Below, in pieces: positions 29,235-38,459 of a stretch of DNA of 64,000 bases. The stretch is taken from the NCBI RefSeq assembly GCF_014904795.1, contig NZ_JACZFS010000016.1, positions 52,649 through 116,648 of the forward strand. Direction: 5' to 3'. Every line of letters starts with the position of its first letter. The first letter of the stretch is position 1. Origin of the DNA: Nisaea nitritireducens. Its GTDB lineage: Bacteria; Pseudomonadota; Alphaproteobacteria; Thalassobaculales; Thalassobaculaceae. Under the pieces are notes generated by a model. It was not told where the DNA came from. It did not search any database and saw only the letters and a list, made by a program, of their open reading frames with translations. A program made the translations under genes and the position numbers.

Positions 29235-31166
29235 ATGGCGTACGAATACCCGGACGCTTCGGTTTACGACACGTTGCCGAAGCTCCTCCGCTATAACGCG
29301 GAACGGTTTCCCAATGATGTAGCGCTGCGCGAGAAGGATTTCGGTGTCTGGACCGAATTCACCTGGGCCGACTATCTGGAACGGGTCCGAAATCTTGCGC
29401 TGGCCCTGAACGAAGCCGGGCTGGTCAAAGGCGACGTCTTCTCGATCATCGGCGACAACAATGTCGACTGGATCTGCGCTGAACTTGCGGCCCAGTCCGT
29501 CGGCGCGATGACCATCGGCTTTTACCGCGACGTGCTGGAAGACGAGATCGCTTATCTCACCGGCTACAGCGCGGCCCGGATGGCCTATGCCGAGGATCAG
29601 GAGCAGGTCGACAAGTTCCTCAATCTCGGCGACCGCGCCGGGACGATCGAAAAGATCATCTATTCCAACACCCGTGGCATGCGGAAGTTCGACGATCCGC
29701 GCATCCTCAGCTTTGACGATCTGGTCGCCCGCGGCGCCGAGATCCATGCCGCGAAACCGGAACTGTTCGACCAGATGGTCGATGCCGTGACGGGTGACGA
29801 TATCGCTATTCTCTGCACCACCTCGGGCACAACATCGAACCCGAAGCTGGCGGAACTGCCGCATGGCAACTTCGTCCGCCACACCCAGCTCTATCTGAAG
29901 CACGACCCGAAGGACTCGACGGACGAATATGTCTCCGTGCTGCCGATGCCCTGGATCATGGAGCAGGTCTACACGATCGGCTTCGGCCTGAATTCCCGCA
30001 TGAAGGTGAGTTTCCCCGAGAACGAGGAAACCGCGATGAACGACATGCGCGAGATCGGCCCGACCTTCCTGCTGCTCGCCCCCCGGGTGCTGGAGCAGAT
30101 TGCGGCCGACATGCGTGCCCGGGTGATGGATGCGGGCCCCCTGACCCAGTGGATATTCGACAAGGGTGTCGAGCTGGGACGCAACGCACTCGACAAGGGA
30201 GGCAAGTCCTGGCTGGCCGATGTCGCCTTGTTCAGCGCCCTGCGCGACCGGCTCGGTTTTGCCAATGTACGCTCTGCCGCCACCGGTGGCGCCGCCATGG
30301 GCCCCGACACATTCAAGCTGTTCCTCGCCATGGGCGTGCCGCTGAAGCAGCTTTACGGTCAGACCGAGCTGCTTGGTGCCTACACCCTGCAGGATGGCAA
30401 GGAAATCGATGTCGACACGGTCGGCGTGCCGTTCGAGGGTTGCGAGGTTAAGATCATCGATGCCGACACGGACGGGGTCGGCGAGATCATCACCAGGCAC
30501 CCGAACATGTTCCGCGGCTTCCACAAGAACGAGGAAGCGACCAAGGAAGACATGAAGGACGGCTGGATGCATACCGGCGATGCCGGCTTCTTCGACACCA
30601 AGGGCCGTCTGACGGTGATCGACCGGGTGAAGGATATTGCCCAGACCCGGACCGGCACGAAGTTCTCTCCGCAATACATCGAGAACAAGCTGAAGTTCTC
30701 GCCCTATATCGGCGAGGCCGTGATCCTCGGGGCTGATCGGGATTATCTGACGGCAATCATCTGCGTCCGTTTCTCGATCGTCTCGAAATGGGCAGAGAAA
30801 GCCCGCATCCCCTTCACCTCCTACACCAATCTCTCCGACCGCCCGGAAATCTACGAGCTGATCCGCGGCGAGATCGCGCATGTGAACGAGAGCCTGCCGG
30901 ATACCCAGAAAATCCGGAAGTTCCTGCTCCTCTACAAGGAGCTGGACGCTGATGATGGCGAGCTGACGCGGACCCGCAAGGTCCGCCGCAGCGTCGTCTC
31001 CGAGCGCTACGGGCCGATCATCGAGTCGCTCTACGGTGACGGCGAGCGGGCGGAAATGAATTCCGAGGTGACGTTCGAGGATGGCCGCAAGGGCAACATC
31101 CAGGCGTCCATGAAGATCATGCAAGTCGACGGCGCAAGCGCGCCGGCACTGAAAAAGGCGGGCTGA
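29235..31166 (+). CDS. AMP-binding long-chain acyl-CoA synthetase
   Basis: Adenylate-forming ligase of 643 residues. The ATP-binding loop is TTSGTTSNPK (near residue 195), followed by a tyrosine-containing YGQTELLGAYTL and the hinge region HTGDAGFFDTKGRLTVIDRVKDI. The length and domain order match eukaryotic-like long-chain fatty acyl-CoA synthetases found at the head of Liv-type ABC operons in alphaproteobacteria. It probably activates the acid imported by the adjacent transporter as the CoA thioester. Only 3 bases separate it from the ABC ATPase gene. The acid could be a fatty, branched or aromatic acid. Confidence 0.88.
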   Translation: MAYEYPDASVYDTLPKLLRYNAERFPNDVALREKDFGVWTEFTWADYLERVRNLALALNEAGLVKGDVFSIIGDNNVDWICAELAAQSVGAMTIGFYRDVLEDEIAYLTGYSAARMAYAEDQEQVDKFLNLGDRAGTIEKIIYSNTRGMRKFDDPRILSFDDLVARGAEIHAAKPELFDQMVDAVTGDDIAILCTTSGTTSNPKLAELPHGNFVRHTQLYLKHDPKDSTDEYVSVLPMPWIMEQVYTIGFGLNSRMKVSFPENEETAMNDMREIGPTFLLLAPRVLEQIAADMRARVMDAGPLTQWIFDKGVELGRNALDKGGKSWLADVALFSALRDRLGFANVRSAATGGAAMGPDTFKLFLAMGVPLKQLYGQTELLGAYTLQDGKEIDVDTVGVPFEGCEVKIIDADTDGVGEIITRHPNMFRGFHKNEEATKEDMKDGWMHTGDAGFFDTKGRLTVIDRVKDIAQTRTGTKFSPQYIENKLKFSPYIGEAVILGADRDYLTAIICVRFSIVSKWAEKARIPFTSYTNLSDRPEIYELIRGEIAHVNESLPDTQKIRKFLLLYKELDADDGELTRTRKVRRSVVSERYGPIIESLYGDGERAEMNSEVTFEDGRKGNIQASMKIMQVDGASAPALKKAG

Positions 31167-31169
31167 GCG

Positions 31170-32012
31170 GTGGCAGAAGCACAGGTAGTAGAGTCCGGCG
31201 GGACCAGCGGGACCTCCGGGGCCGTCGATACACGCACCATCGGTGCCCCGGTTCTGGCGGTCGAGAATATCGTCGTCAAATTCGGCGGCGTGACCGCCAT
31301 CAACGATGTCAGCTTTGATGTCCGCAAGGGCGAGATCCGGGCCATCATCGGCCCGAACGGGGCCGGAAAATCCTCGATGCTGAACGTCCTGAACGGTTTC
31401 TACAAGCCGCGCTCGGGCCAGATCAAATTCGCCGGTAAGACCTTCCCGTCGATGGACCCGTATTACGCGGCCTCGAACGGGATCGCCCGAACCTTCCAGA
31501 ACATTGCCCTGTTCCGCGGCATGAGCACGCTGGACAACCTGATGACCGGCCGGTTGCTGAAGATGAAGAGCAATTTCTTCTGGCAATGCCTCTATTTCGG
31601 CCCGGCCCAGAAGGAAGAGCTCGAAAACCGGGCGCATGTGGAAAGGGTGATCGATTTCCTCGAAATCCAGCCTATCCGGCGTACGCCTGTCGGCCGCCTG
31701 CCCTACGGGTTGCAGAAGCGTGTCGAGCTTGGCCGCGCGCTGGCAATGGATCCGGACATTCTCCTGCTCGACGAGCCGATGGCCGGCATGAATGTCGAGG
31801 AAAAGGAGGACATGTCCCGGTTCATCATGGACGTGAACGAGGAATTCGGCACAACCGTGATCCTGATCGAACACGATATGGGCGTGGTCATGGACCTGTC
31901 CGACCGTGTCGTTGTGCTGGATTACGGCAGCAAGATCGCAGACGGCACGCCCGATGAGGTGCGCGCCAATCAAAATGTCATCGACGCCTATCTGGGCGTG
32001 AGCCACGACTGA
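31170..32012 (+). CDS. Branched-chain-type ABC transporter ATPase, LivG-like
   Basis: ATP-binding subunit of 280 residues with Walker A GPNGAGKSS, a divergent signature LPYGLQKRVELGRAL, Walker B ILLLDEP and the LivG-type C-terminus (HDMGVVMDLSDRVVVLDYGSKIADGTPDEV, given in parts). The first 25 residues are a Gly/Ser/Thr-rich extension not found in most LivG. Translation starts at a GTG three bases after the ligase stop, implying coupling. It should work with the LivH, LivM and LivF-like products that follow. Confidence 0.92.
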   Translation: MAEAQVVESGGTSGTSGAVDTRTIGAPVLAVENIVVKFGGVTAINDVSFDVRKGEIRAIIGPNGAGKSSMLNVLNGFYKPRSGQIKFAGKTFPSMDPYYAASNGIARTFQNIALFRGMSTLDNLMTGRLLKMKSNFFWQCLYFGPAQKEELENRAHVERVIDFLEIQPIRRTPVGRLPYGLQKRVELGRALAMDPDILLLDEPMAGMNVEEKEDMSRFIMDVNEEFGTTVILIEHDMGVVMDLSDRVVVLDYGSKIADGTPDEVRANQNVIDAYLGVSHD

Positions 32013-32037
32013 CACGGCGCGCCAAGGGAGTCCGAAC

Positions 32038-32994
32038 GTGGAATTTATCTATGCATTGCTGGTGCAGCCCTTCGTGGACATGTACCTCGACCCGCTCATC
32101 TTTATCGAAACCGTTATCAAGGGCCTGATGGCCGGAGTGCTCTACTCCCTCGTCGCCCTCGGTTTTGTGCTGATCTTCAAGGCATCCGGCGTTTTCAATT
32201 TCGCCCAGGGCGTGATGGCGTTGTTTGCCGCGCTGACCCTGACAGGCATCATGGAATACATGCCCGACGGCCTGCCCAAATGGCTTACCGTCATTGCCGC
32301 ATTGGGCATCACGGTTGTGATCATGATCCTTCTTGCCGTGATCATCGAAAGAGTCGTGCTCAGACCGTTGGTAAACCAGGAGCTGATCATCCTCTTTATG
32401 GCCACGCTGGGCCTCTCCTATGTGCTGGAAGGCGCCGGCGACCTGATGTGGGGCAGTGACGTGAAGGTTCTGGATATCGGTCTGCCGACCGACATCTGGG
32501 ATATCGGCGGGGTTTATGTCGAGCAACTCGATGTGACCGCGGCCATCGCCGCCGGCTCACTCGTCGCCGTGCTCGCGATATTCTTCACCAAGACCCGGAT
32601 CGGCCGCGCCTTGCGTGCCGTGGCCGACGATCACCAGGCGGCCCTCTCCGTCGGTATCTCGCTGCAGCAAATCTGGGTCATCGTCTGGTCCGTCGCCGGC
32701 ATCGTCGCGCTCGTGGCCGGCATCATGTGGGGCAGCAAATCCGGGGTGCAGTTCAGCCTGTCGCTGATCGCATTGAAGGCCCTGCCCGTCCTCATCCTCG
32801 GCGGTTTCACCTCCATCCCCGGCGCCATTATCGGCGGTCTGATCATCGGGCTTGGGGAAAAGGTCGTCGAAGTCTTCTGGTACAGCGTCCATGGCGGTGC
32901 CGTGGAAAACTGGTTCGCCTTCATGCTGGCACTCGCCTTCCTGATGTTCAGACCGCAAGGACTGTTCGGCGACAAGATCATCGAAAGGGTTTAA
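32038..32994 (+). CDS. Branched-chain-type ABC permease, LivH-like
   Basis: Permease of 318 residues with about eight membrane segments. The family motifs GLMAGVLYSLVALGFVLIFKASGVFNFAQG and FFTKTRIGRALRAVADDHQAA mark it as LivH. The cytoplasmic loop RALRAVADD contacts the ATPase. A GTG start at 32038 follows AAGGGAG. It is 4 bases upstream of the second permease gene. Confidence 0.93.
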   Translation: MEFIYALLVQPFVDMYLDPLIFIETVIKGLMAGVLYSLVALGFVLIFKASGVFNFAQGVMALFAALTLTGIMEYMPDGLPKWLTVIAALGITVVIMILLAVIIERVVLRPLVNQELIILFMATLGLSYVLEGAGDLMWGSDVKVLDIGLPTDIWDIGGVYVEQLDVTAAIAAGSLVAVLAIFFTKTRIGRALRAVADDHQAALSVGISLQQIWVIVWSVAGIVALVAGIMWGSKSGVQFSLSLIALKALPVLILGGFTSIPGAIIGGLIIGLGEKVVEVFWYSVHGGAVENWFAFMLALAFLMFRPQGLFGDKIIERV

Positions 32995-32998
32995 GTCC

Positions 32999-34072
32999 AT
33001 GCTGTACCGTGAAACAGGCCAGTTCAAACGGAACTATGCCGCCGATCAGCAGCTCTTTCCGATCTTTCAGGACAAGATTCTGCTGGCCGCCATACTGGTG
33101 GTGGCACTTGCCATCATTCCCTTCGCCATCAACGACTATTGGTCCAAGGCAATCCTGCTGCCGTTCATGGTCTATGCGCTGGTCGCGCTCGGCCTGAATA
33201 TCCTCGTCGGCTATTGCGGCCAGATCTCCCTCGGTACCGGCGGCTTCATGGCTGTCGGCGCCTACAGCTCTTACAAGCTCTGCACGGCCTTTCCGGAATT
33301 GAACCTGATCTTCGTGATCCTTTTCTCCGGCGGCTGTACAGCGGCGGTCGGCGTGCTGTTTGGCCTGCCGAGCCTGCGGATCAAGGGGTTCTATCTCGCC
33401 GTCGCAACGCTGGCGGCCCAGTTCTTCCTGATCTGGATGTTCAACAAGGTTCCGTGGTTCTACAATTACGAAATGAGCCAGATCACCGCGCCTCCTCGTG
33501 AGGTGTTCGGGTTCCTCGTGTCCGGACCGCAGGCCGAACCTGCCGCGCAGTACCTCTTCGTGCTCGGTTTCATCATCGTCTTTACATGGGTAGCCCTGAA
33601 TCTGGTTCGCGGCCGCATCGGGCGCAGCTGGATGTCGATCCGGGACATGGATATCGCGGCCGAACTTCTGGGCATCCGCCCGCTGCAGACCAAGCTGCTC
33701 GCTTTTGCCGTCTCGTCTTTCTACATCGGCATGGGCGGCGCGATCATCTTCCATATCTGGCTCGGCACAGTCGAAGCCACGGAAGCCTTTGACATCCTGC
33801 AATCCTTCTTCGTGCTGTTCGCCATCATCATCGGCGGTCTCGGCAGCGTGCTCGGATCGTTCCTCGGTGCCGCCTTCATGGCGCTGATGCCGGTCGGGCT
33901 GAAGGTTGTCCTGGTCGACTGGATCGGGATGGTTCCGGTGACGGCGAAACATATCGAGTTCATGCTCGTCGGCTCGCTGATCATCTTCTTCCTCATCAAG
34001 GAGCCGCACGGTCTGGCGCGTATGTGGCAGATCACAAAGGAGAAGCTCCGACTTTGGCCTTTCCCCTACTGA
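32999..34072 (+). CDS. Branched-chain-type ABC permease, LivM-like
   Basis: Second permease of 357 residues, with about ten membrane segments. It shows the LivM features LGLNILVGYCGQISLGTGGFMAVGAY, GLPSLRIKGFYLAVATLAAQ and GRSWMSIRDMDIAAELLGI. An extra N-terminal 40 residues precede the first membrane segment. It ends 98 bases before the binding-protein gene. The two permeases form the heterodimeric channel of the transporter. Confidence 0.93.
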   Translation: MLYRETGQFKRNYAADQQLFPIFQDKILLAAILVVALAIIPFAINDYWSKAILLPFMVYALVALGLNILVGYCGQISLGTGGFMAVGAYSSYKLCTAFPELNLIFVILFSGGCTAAVGVLFGLPSLRIKGFYLAVATLAAQFFLIWMFNKVPWFYNYEMSQITAPPREVFGFLVSGPQAEPAAQYLFVLGFIIVFTWVALNLVRGRIGRSWMSIRDMDIAAELLGIRPLQTKLLAFAVSSFYIGMGGAIIFHIWLGTVEATEAFDILQSFFVLFAIIIGGLGSVLGSFLGAAFMALMPVGLKVVLVDWIGMVPVTAKHIEFMLVGSLIIFFLIKEPHGLARMWQITKEKLRLWPFPY

Positions 34073-34170
34073 CCAGCCTTGTCTGGCAGGCGGAAAAGGC
34101 TCCGCGTGGCACTTCACGCACTAACCCGAACGGACCGCGAAATATGCGGCCACTTTAAGGGAGGCAACTA

Positions 34171-35499
34171 ATGAGACTATCGAAGGCAAGCATTGCCATC
34201 GCGGCGGCGGGCGTTATCGCCGGCGCGGCCTGGGCGGAGACGGCCCGGGCGGACTATGACTCTTATACCGTTCCGAACCTGGTCTACCGGACGGGCGCCT
34301 ATGCCCCGAACGGCATTCCGCTGGCGAACGGCTTCATCGACTACTTCAACATGCTCAATGAGCGTGATGGCGGCGTCGAAGGTATCAAGGTCGACGTCGT
34401 CGAGTGCGAAACCGGCTACAACACCAAGGTCTCCGTCGAGTGCTACGAGAACCTGAAGAATGAAGGCCAGTCAGGCGCTCTCGTCTTCAACCCGCACTCC
34501 ACCGGTGTGACCTACGCGCTGATCCCGAAGGCGAGCGAGGACAAAATTCCGATCCTCTCCATGGGATACGGCCGGACCTCCGCTGCTGACGGCACGGTCT
34601 TCCCCTACATCTTCAACTTCCCGGCCACCTACTGGTCGCAGGCCAGCGCTTTCGTCAAATACATCGGCGAAAAAGAAGGCGGGATGGACAAGCTCAAGGG
34701 CAAGAAGATCGCCCTCGTCTTCCACAATTCCGCTTACGGTAAAGAGCCGATCAAGACGCTCGAAACCCTTGGTGCGAAATTCGGCTTCGAGCTGATGCTG
34801 CTGCCGGTCGACCACCCGGGTCAGGAACAGAAGGCCACATGGCTGCAGGTCCGTCGCGGCAAGCCCGACTGGATCTTCATGTGGGGCTGGGGCGTGATGA
34901 ATCAGGTTGCCATCAAGGAAGCCGCCGCTATCCGCTTCCCGATGGAAAAGTTCATCGGCGTCTGGTGGTCCGGTTCCGAGAATGACGTCGCACCGGCCGG
35001 TCCGGCTGCGAACGGCTATCTCGCAGGCACCATGCATGCTCCGGGCTCCGACTTCGAAGCCCTCGCAAGCATCAAGAAGCACGTCTACGCGAAGGGCAAC
35101 GGCGCAGGTGAAGAAAGCCGCGTTGGTGAAGTCCTTTATAACCGTGGCCTGCTGGAAGCCATGTTCACCGCAGAAGCAATCCGGAATGCCGTCAAGATCC
35201 ACGGCACGAAGGACATCCGCGGCGAACAGATGCGCGACGGTTTCGAGGCAATCGACCTCAAGGAAGCCGACTTTGAGCGCCTCGGCCTGAAGAACTTCAT
35301 GAAGCCGATCAAGATCACCTGCGAAAACCACGAAGGTGATGGCCCGATCGCAATCCAGCAATGGGATGCGGCGGCCGGCAAATGGAACATCGTCTCCGAG
35401 TGGATCGAGCCGATGCACGATGTCGTTCGCGCCCTCGTGAAAGAAGATGCCGCGGCTTATGCCAAGGAAAACAACATCACGCCGCGCAAGTGCAGCTGA
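34171..35499 (+). CDS. LivK-type periplasmic substrate-binding protein
   Basis: Exported binding protein of 442 residues. The signal peptide is residues 1-27 (cleavage near ARA-DYD). The mature part has the Peripla_BP_6 fold but is longer than amino-acid binding proteins; examples are LANGFIDYFNMLNERDGG, VECYENLKNEG and IPILSMGYGRTSAADG. A strong Shine-Dalgarno AAGGGAGG precedes the ATG. It delivers substrate to the LivH/LivM-like permease. Two acyl-CoA ligases in the operon point to an organic acid rather than an amino acid. A perfect hairpin follows the stop. Confidence 0.9.
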   Translation: MRLSKASIAIAAAGVIAGAAWAETARADYDSYTVPNLVYRTGAYAPNGIPLANGFIDYFNMLNERDGGVEGIKVDVVECETGYNTKVSVECYENLKNEGQSGALVFNPHSTGVTYALIPKASEDKIPILSMGYGRTSAADGTVFPYIFNFPATYWSQASAFVKYIGEKEGGMDKLKGKKIALVFHNSAYGKEPIKTLETLGAKFGFELMLLPVDHPGQEQKATWLQVRRGKPDWIFMWGWGVMNQVAIKEAAAIRFPMEKFIGVWWSGSENDVAPAGPAANGYLAGTMHAPGSDFEALASIKKHVYAKGNGAGEESRVGEVLYNRGLLEAMFTAEAIRNAVKIHGTKDIRGEQMRDGFEAIDLKEADFERLGLKNFMKPIKITCENHEGDGPIAIQQWDAAAGKWNIVSEWIEPMHDVVRALVKEDAAAYAKENNITPRKCS

Positions 35500-35510
35500 T
35501 GACATGACAC

Positions 35511-35541
35511 GGATGCGGCGCCGGACACCGGCGCCGCATCC
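35511..35541 (+). promoter_or_regulatory. Intra-operon hairpin after the binding-protein gene
   Basis: A perfect 14-bp inverted repeat (35511-35524 with 35528-35541) encloses a 3-base loop, with no T-run. It lies between the binding-protein stop (35499) and the LivF start (35563). Such hairpins stabilise the upstream mRNA or attenuate downstream transcription, giving excess binding protein. Confidence 0.8.
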
Positions 35542-35562
35542 AGCCATGCGGAGGGACAAAAA

Positions 35563-36396
35563 GTGACAGCGGTCGAACAGGACACCGGGGCGGAGCAGCC
35601 GATACTGCGCGTCAATAATATTGAGGTCATTTACGACCACGTCATTCTGGTCTTGAAGGGCGTATCGCTCGAAGTGCCGCGCGGCGGCATTGTCGCCTTG
35701 CTCGGCGGTAACGGTGCCGGCAAGACCACCACACTGAAAGCCATCTCGAACCTGCTCAAATCAGAGCGCGGCGAGGTGACCAAAGGCACCATCGATTTCG
35801 AAGGCCAGCCGATCCAGTCGATGAATCCGCACCAGCTTGTCGAGCGGGGCGTCATCCAGGTCATGGAAGGTCGCCACTGCTTCGAGCACCTGACCGTCGA
35901 GGAAAACCTGTTGACCGGCGCCTTCACGCGCGGCGGGGACAGGGCCGGCATCGCCCGGGATCTGGAGATGGTCTACAATTATTTCCCGCGCCTGCGTGAG
36001 CGGCGCAGTAGTCTGGCAGGCTACACGTCCGGCGGCGAGCAGCAGATGGTCGCCATCGGCCGGGCACTGATGAGCCGGCCGAAAACCATCCTGCTGGATG
36101 AGCCGTCCATGGGCCTCGCCCCGCAGCTGGTCGAGCAAATCTTCGAGATTGTGAAGAAGATCAACGAGCAGGAAGGCGTCTCCATTCTGCTGGCCGAGCA
36201 GAATACCAACGTCGCGCTGCGCTACGCAAAGTACGGCTACATCCTGGAAAGCGGCCGGGTCGTCATGGAAGGCGATGCGGAAAGCCTGCGCTCGAACGAG
36301 GATGTGAAGGAATTCTATCTCGGTATCAGCACCGGCGGCCGGAAGAGCTTCCGTGACGTGAAGCATTATCGTCGTCGCAAGCGTTGGCTCGGCTGA
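35563..36396 (+). CDS. Branched-chain-type ABC transporter ATPase, LivF-like
   Basis: Second ATPase of 277 residues with Walker A GGNGAGKTT, signature TSGGEQQMVAIGRAL and Walker B TILLDEPSMGLAP. The C-terminal extension of about 20 residues (SFRDVKHYRRRKRWLG) is basic and absent from typical LivF. The start is a GTG at 35563 preceded by GGAGGGAC. It pairs with the LivG-like ATPase at 31170. Confidence 0.92.
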   Translation: MTAVEQDTGAEQPILRVNNIEVIYDHVILVLKGVSLEVPRGGIVALLGGNGAGKTTTLKAISNLLKSERGEVTKGTIDFEGQPIQSMNPHQLVERGVIQVMEGRHCFEHLTVEENLLTGAFTRGGDRAGIARDLEMVYNYFPRLRERRSSLAGYTSGGEQQMVAIGRALMSRPKTILLDEPSMGLAPQLVEQIFEIVKKINEQEGVSILLAEQNTNVALRYAKYGYILESGRVVMEGDAESLRSNEDVKEFYLGISTGGRKSFRDVKHYRRRKRWLG

Positions 36397-36435
36397 TCCA
36401 TCGCCACGCATTCAAGAATTGGGAACCATACCGAC

Positions 36436-37674
36436 ATGAGCGGCGATTTTTACGACACGCTTGAAACCCGCAGTACCGACGAACGCGAGGCCGCCCAAAT
36501 GGCGGCCTTGTCTGCGCAGATTGCCCTGGCCAAAGGCAAGACTGCCTATTTTGGTAAGCTGCTGGCCGATGTCGATCCAAGTGCGATTACCAGCCGTAAG
36601 GCCCTCTCCGGGCTGCCCGTCACTCGCAAGGGCGACCTGCTCGACCTGCAGAAGAGCACGCCTCCCTTTGGCGGCATGACAACTGTCGCTCCGAACGGCC
36701 TTGCCAGACTCTATGTGTCGCCCGGCCCGATTTACGATGCGGAAGGCCCCGAGCCCGATCCCTGGCGGTTTGCACGCACGCTTTACGCCGCTGGGTTCCG
36801 TAAGGGCGAGATCCTGCACAACTGCTTCTCCTATCACCTGACCCCTGCCGGCATGATGGTCGACAGCGCGGCCCGCGCCATCGGTTGCGCCGTCTTTCCA
36901 GGCGGCGTCGGAAATACCGAAATGCAGGTCCAGGCAGCTTCCGACCTCAAGCCTGCTGGCTATGGCGGGACGCCAAGCTTCCTGAAAATCATCCTAGAAA
37001 AGGCACGGGAACTCGGTGTCGATATTTCCAGCATGAAGAAGGGCCTCGTCGGCGGCGAAGCCCTGCCCCCGAGCCTGCGCAAGGAACTCTCCGATCTCGG
37101 CTGCGATGTACTGCAATGCTATGGCACTGCAGATCTCGGGCTGGTCGCCTATGAGAGCCCGGCTCTGGAGGGCATGATCCTGGACGAAGGCGTGATCGTG
37201 GAAATCGTCCGCCCGGGAACCGGCGATCCGGTTGCCGAAGGCGAGGTTGGAGAGATTGTCGTCACCAGCCTCAATCAGAGCTATCCGCTCATCCGCTTCG
37301 GCACCGGAGACATGTCTGCGGTCCTGGCCGGCGCCAGCCCGTGCGGGCGCTCCAACCAGCGCATCAAGGGCTGGATGGGCCGTGCCGACCAGACCACCAA
37401 GATCAAAGGCATGTTCGTTCACCCGGGACAGGTTGCCGAGGTGGTGAAACGCCATCCGGAAATCTCGAAAGCACGCCTTATCGTCACCGGACGAACCGGC
37501 GAGGATGTGATGACACTGCATTGCGAGACTGCAGCATCCGGAGAATCTCTTTCCGACGCTGTTGCGTCCAGCCTGCAATCCGTCACGAAACTTCGTGGTT
37601 CGGTCTCATTCGTCGCCGAAGGCAGCCTTGCAAATGACGGCAAGGTGATCGAGGACGCGCGCAGCTACGATTGA
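36436..37674 (+). CDS. PaaK-like phenylacetate-CoA ligase family protein
   Basis: Adenylate-forming protein of 412 residues related to phenylacetate-CoA ligase. The middle motif YGTADLGLVAYES and the C-terminal segment GRADQTTKIKGMFVHPGQVAEV and DGKVIEDAR are recognisable. The usual Ser/Thr/Gly ATP loop (SSGTTGxPT in PaaK) is not conserved; the equivalent region reads LYVSPGPIYDAEG. The protein may use ATP differently or have lost ligase activity. It is the last gene of the transport operon, which is a recurrent arrangement in related genomes as I recall. Confidence 0.83.
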   Translation: MSGDFYDTLETRSTDEREAAQMAALSAQIALAKGKTAYFGKLLADVDPSAITSRKALSGLPVTRKGDLLDLQKSTPPFGGMTTVAPNGLARLYVSPGPIYDAEGPEPDPWRFARTLYAAGFRKGEILHNCFSYHLTPAGMMVDSAARAIGCAVFPGGVGNTEMQVQAASDLKPAGYGGTPSFLKIILEKARELGVDISSMKKGLVGGEALPPSLRKELSDLGCDVLQCYGTADLGLVAYESPALEGMILDEGVIVEIVRPGTGDPVAEGEVGEIVVTSLNQSYPLIRFGTGDMSAVLAGASPCGRSNQRIKGWMGRADQTTKIKGMFVHPGQVAEVVKRHPEISKARLIVTGRTGEDVMTLHCETAASGESLSDAVASSLQSVTKLRGSVSFVAEGSLANDGKVIEDARSYD

Positions 37675-37817
37675 TAAAACGCGTCTGCAAGTACGAGCCA
37701 CACCTTCATTTTGAGTAAATAAGTATTTTTTTCGATTGCCATTAGTCGCAACACAAAATACACTTTTTAGGAGAATATTTATAACAGTTGAGCGCAACAG
37801 CGCTCCATGGAGGTTGT

Positions 37818-38414
37818 ATGCGCACTCTGCGAAACATCATGGCCGGCGCGATGCTGATTGCACTTTCCGCCTGCGCGACACCGCCCGAGGTCAAACAACT
37901 TTCAACGGCGCAAATCCAGTATTTCGAAACGGCAATCACAGCCGTCGCCACCCAGTCCGAGGCCCTTGTCCTTGCTTCCACTAAAATTCAGAAACAGGCG
38001 GAGGAGCGGATTGCCGCCCGGGAAGCAGACAGCAAAGCGCAACTGGTTACGCTCCTGTCCGATAGCAATAAGGGCGACAGCGCGGCCGATCGCAAGACAC
38101 TGGCGGAAAAAGTCCTGAAAGCGTCCGAGTCATCCGCGAAATCCGCAGCGGCGGCCCGTGCCAAGCTGCAGCAGGATCTCGACGCCATAAAGGCGAAATC
38201 GGAGGAGCTCGGACAGTACATCGCGACGATGAAGGACGTGCAGATCGCCCTGGATGCTTATATCGAGTCGGAAAAAGCAGGCCAGAAAATCGTCAGCAGC
38301 GTGCTTGAGCAGCCCTCCGTCTCACACCTGCTCTCAAAGGTCCAAAAGACCATCCCCAAAGTGACCGGCGCCGCAAATGACCTGAAGGTCCTTCTGTCCG
38401 GTCTGGATGGCTAA
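37818..38414 (+). CDS. Predicted outer-membrane or periplasmic lipoprotein, coiled-coil
   Basis: Protein of 198 residues from ATG 37818 (GGAGG four bases earlier). The lipoprotein signal has a lipobox LSAC with C19. Residues about 70-170 are Ala/Lys/Glu-rich and heptad-like, predicting long helices (for example ASESSAKSAAAARAKLQQDLDAI). No enzymatic motif is seen. It is followed after 45 bases by a small helical protein gene. Family not recognised. Confidence 0.75.
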   Translation: MRTLRNIMAGAMLIALSACATPPEVKQLSTAQIQYFETAITAVATQSEALVLASTKIQKQAEERIAAREADSKAQLVTLLSDSNKGDSAADRKTLAEKVLKASESSAKSAAAARAKLQQDLDAIKAKSEELGQYIATMKDVQIALDAYIESEKAGQKIVSSVLEQPSVSHLLSKVQKTIPKVTGAANDLKVLLSGLDG

Positions 38415-38459
38415 CGAACCCGCTCGCCCCACCCGCATTATTCCGGAAGGATTTTCCGT

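Noticed and set aside
28983..32015. A 1010-codon open frame on the minus strand opposite the acyl-CoA synthetase and LivG genes
   Set aside because: Its composition (His, Asp, Gly, Arg-rich) is that of a GC-rich antisense shadow. The plus-strand genes carry full family motifs, and this frame has none.
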